NCBI GenBank assembly: GCA_016287065.1
Contig: JAEEVB010000049.1
Coordinates: 1 to 12,559, forward strand
Length of the DNA: 12,559 nucleotides
DNA from: Muribaculaceae bacterium
GTDB lineage: Bacteria; Bacteroidota; Bacteroidia; Bacteroidales; Muribaculaceae
Direction: 5' to 3'
Below, in pieces: positions 11,676 through 12,559 of this stretch (positions are counted from its first letter, which is position 1; every line of letters starts with the position of its first letter). A model generated the notes under the pieces. That model saw only the letters and a program-made list of their open reading frames with translations, searched no databases and was not told the DNA's origin. A program made the position numbers and the translations under genes.

Positions 11676-12559
11676 TTAGAAACTCAGTGTGATGTGAGCC
11701 AGCACATTGGTACCAGCCATAGGATAGAATCGCGGATCGCTCACGAGGGTCATCTTGCCGTCGGCGCCATAGACGGCCGCCGTCTGGCTGTAACCGTTGT
11801 TCTCATATTTCTCGTTGAACAGGTTATAGATGGTGCAACCCAGCGTGAGGGCCTTGACTGTGCGGAATTTGAAGGTGTAAGCCAGGTTCAGGTTCGTCAC
11901 GAAGTAGGGATCGAGACTGTCTTCCTTGCTCTCGAAGTTGTCGAGATACTGGCGGCCCACATACTGCGACTGCAACTGAGCGCTGAAGCCCTTGAGGGCA
12001 AACTGCAGGTTACTGCCCACGATGATTGAGGGCGACATGGCAATGGTGGTGTTGCCCTTCTTGATGGCAGTCTGGGTCCAAAGTTCTTCCCAATTCTCGT
12101 CATAGTCGCTCACATAACCCACATAGTCCTTGATGCGATTGCGGCTGAAGGTGGCGTTCACATCCCACATGAGCCAGTCGGTAATCTTGGCACCAGCCGT
12201 GAGTTCCACACCCATGCGGTAACTGTCGGGCACATTCTCGGCCATGGCCTCGCCAATCTCGTTGAGTTTGCCGTTGAGCACCAGCTGGTCCTTATACTTC
12301 ATGTAATAGAAGTTGATGCCGGCATTGAAACGACTGTTCCTGAAGTTGTAACCCAGTTCATAGTCAAAGAGGCGTTCGGCCTTGGGGTGCACGAGCAGTG
12401 GACCGTCGTTATAGTTGTTGCGAGTGGGTTCCTTGTGTGCCACGGCAAACGAGGCATAGGCCGAGTGGTTGGGGTTAATCTGATAGTACAGACCTGCTTT
12501 GGGATTGAAGAAATTAAACTTCTCATCAACATCAAGAATCTGCAAGTGCTCAGGATTTG
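11676..12559 (-). CDS. TonB-dependent outer-membrane receptor, C-terminal part
   Basis: The last ~293 residues of an outer-membrane beta-barrel; the frame is open at the window's right edge, so the plug domain, signal peptide and promoter are outside. Barrel strands alternate with polar loops throughout: FNFFNPKAGLYYQINPNHSAYASFAVAHKEPTRNN style segments, FRNSRFNAGINFYYMKYKDQLV, DWLMWDVNATFSRNRI. The late signature LGCTIYNLFNEKYENNGYS is characteristic of TonB-dependent receptors, and the protein ends in phenylalanine (LSF), as barrel proteins do for BAM recognition. The ligand is not readable; the adjacent PnuC-family gene suggests a vitamin, perhaps thiamine. There is no SusD partner downstream, which argues against a glycan-utilisation pair. 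No terminator separates it from the transporter gene, so they form an operon. Confidence 0.92.
   Translation of the reverse strand, partial: NPEHLQILDVDEKFNFFNPKAGLYYQINPNHSAYASFAVAHKEPTRNNYNDGPLLVHPKAERLFDYELGYNFRNSRFNAGINFYYMKYKDQLVLNGKLNEIGEAMAENVPDSYRMGVELTAGAKITDWLMWDVNATFSRNRIKDYVGYVSDYDENWEELWTQTAIKKGNTTIAMSPSIIVGSNLQFALKGFSAQLQSQYVGRQYLDNFESKEDSLDPYFVTNLNLAYTFKFRTVKALTLGCTIYNLFNEKYENNGYSQTAAVYGADGKMTLVSDPRFYPMAGTNVLAHITLSF

Noticed and set aside
11055..12029. A 324-codon open frame on the plus strand opposite the transporter and receptor genes
   Set aside because: It spans two real genes and their junction and has a His/Glu-rich composition typical of an antisense shadow.
1..12559. 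CRISPR array, phage, transposon or toxin-antitoxin module
   Set aside because: Both strands were read for repeats with spacers, transposase or integrase motifs and small paired genes; none is present. The window is core-type chromosome.

Overview
The window looks like an ordinary chromosomal stretch of a Bacteroidales bacterium (Bacteroides/Prevotella/Muribaculaceae-like; the genus cannot be fixed from the sequence). Three things point there. Nearly every intergenic gap that should hold a promoter carries the Bacteroidota-type pair TTTG-N19-21-TAnnTTTG, found seven times here. Recognisable Shine-Dalgarno sequences are mostly absent. The gene families are typical of the group: a TonB-dependent receptor with a PnuC-type transporter, a parallel beta-helix lipoprotein, small lipoproteins, and MltG. 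I see no insertion sequence, prophage, CRISPR array, rRNA or tRNA.

Layout from left to right. (1) 2-1976, plus strand: the 3' end of a YncE-like beta-propeller protein with a C-terminal membrane anchor, then a beta-helix lipoprotein, closed by an intrinsic terminator. (2) 2048-3682, minus strand: a large RluA-family pseudouridine synthase with a long N-terminal extension. (3) 3775-5065, plus strand: a promoter, a small two-helix membrane protein, exodeoxyribonuclease III and a strong terminator. (4) 5158-6053, minus strand: a DUF2007-like gene and a GNAT acetyltransferase gene whose stop and start codons overlap as TGATG. (5) 6050-7807, minus strand: three head-to-tail genes whose products share a small helical extracytoplasmic domain. 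Two are lipoproteins, each with its own promoter and terminator. The third has an N-terminal zinc ribbon and one transmembrane helix, and lies just downstream of mltG. (6) 7852-8895, minus strand: mltG. (7) 8896-9240: a 345-base divergent region with dyad repeats, a 9-base-period tandem repeat and two opposed promoters. (8) 9241-11068, plus strand: lpxB and an HD-domain hydrolase. (9) 11031-12559, minus strand: a PnuC-family transporter and the 3' part of a TonB-dependent receptor, converging on and overlapping the HD gene.

Most recognisable functions concern the cell envelope (LpxB in lipid A synthesis, MltG in peptidoglycan synthesis, lipoproteins, receptor plus transporter) or nucleic acid maintenance (ExoIII, pseudouridine synthase). 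The best candidate for something undescribed is the three-gene family at 6113-7807: one extracytoplasmic domain is presented either on a lipid anchor or behind a cytoplasmic zinc ribbon and membrane helix. Two genes (lpxB and the pseudouridine synthase gene) have a consensus promoter so close to the start codon that their mRNAs should be leaderless or nearly so. The mltG/lpxB intergenic region also holds unexplained repeats.
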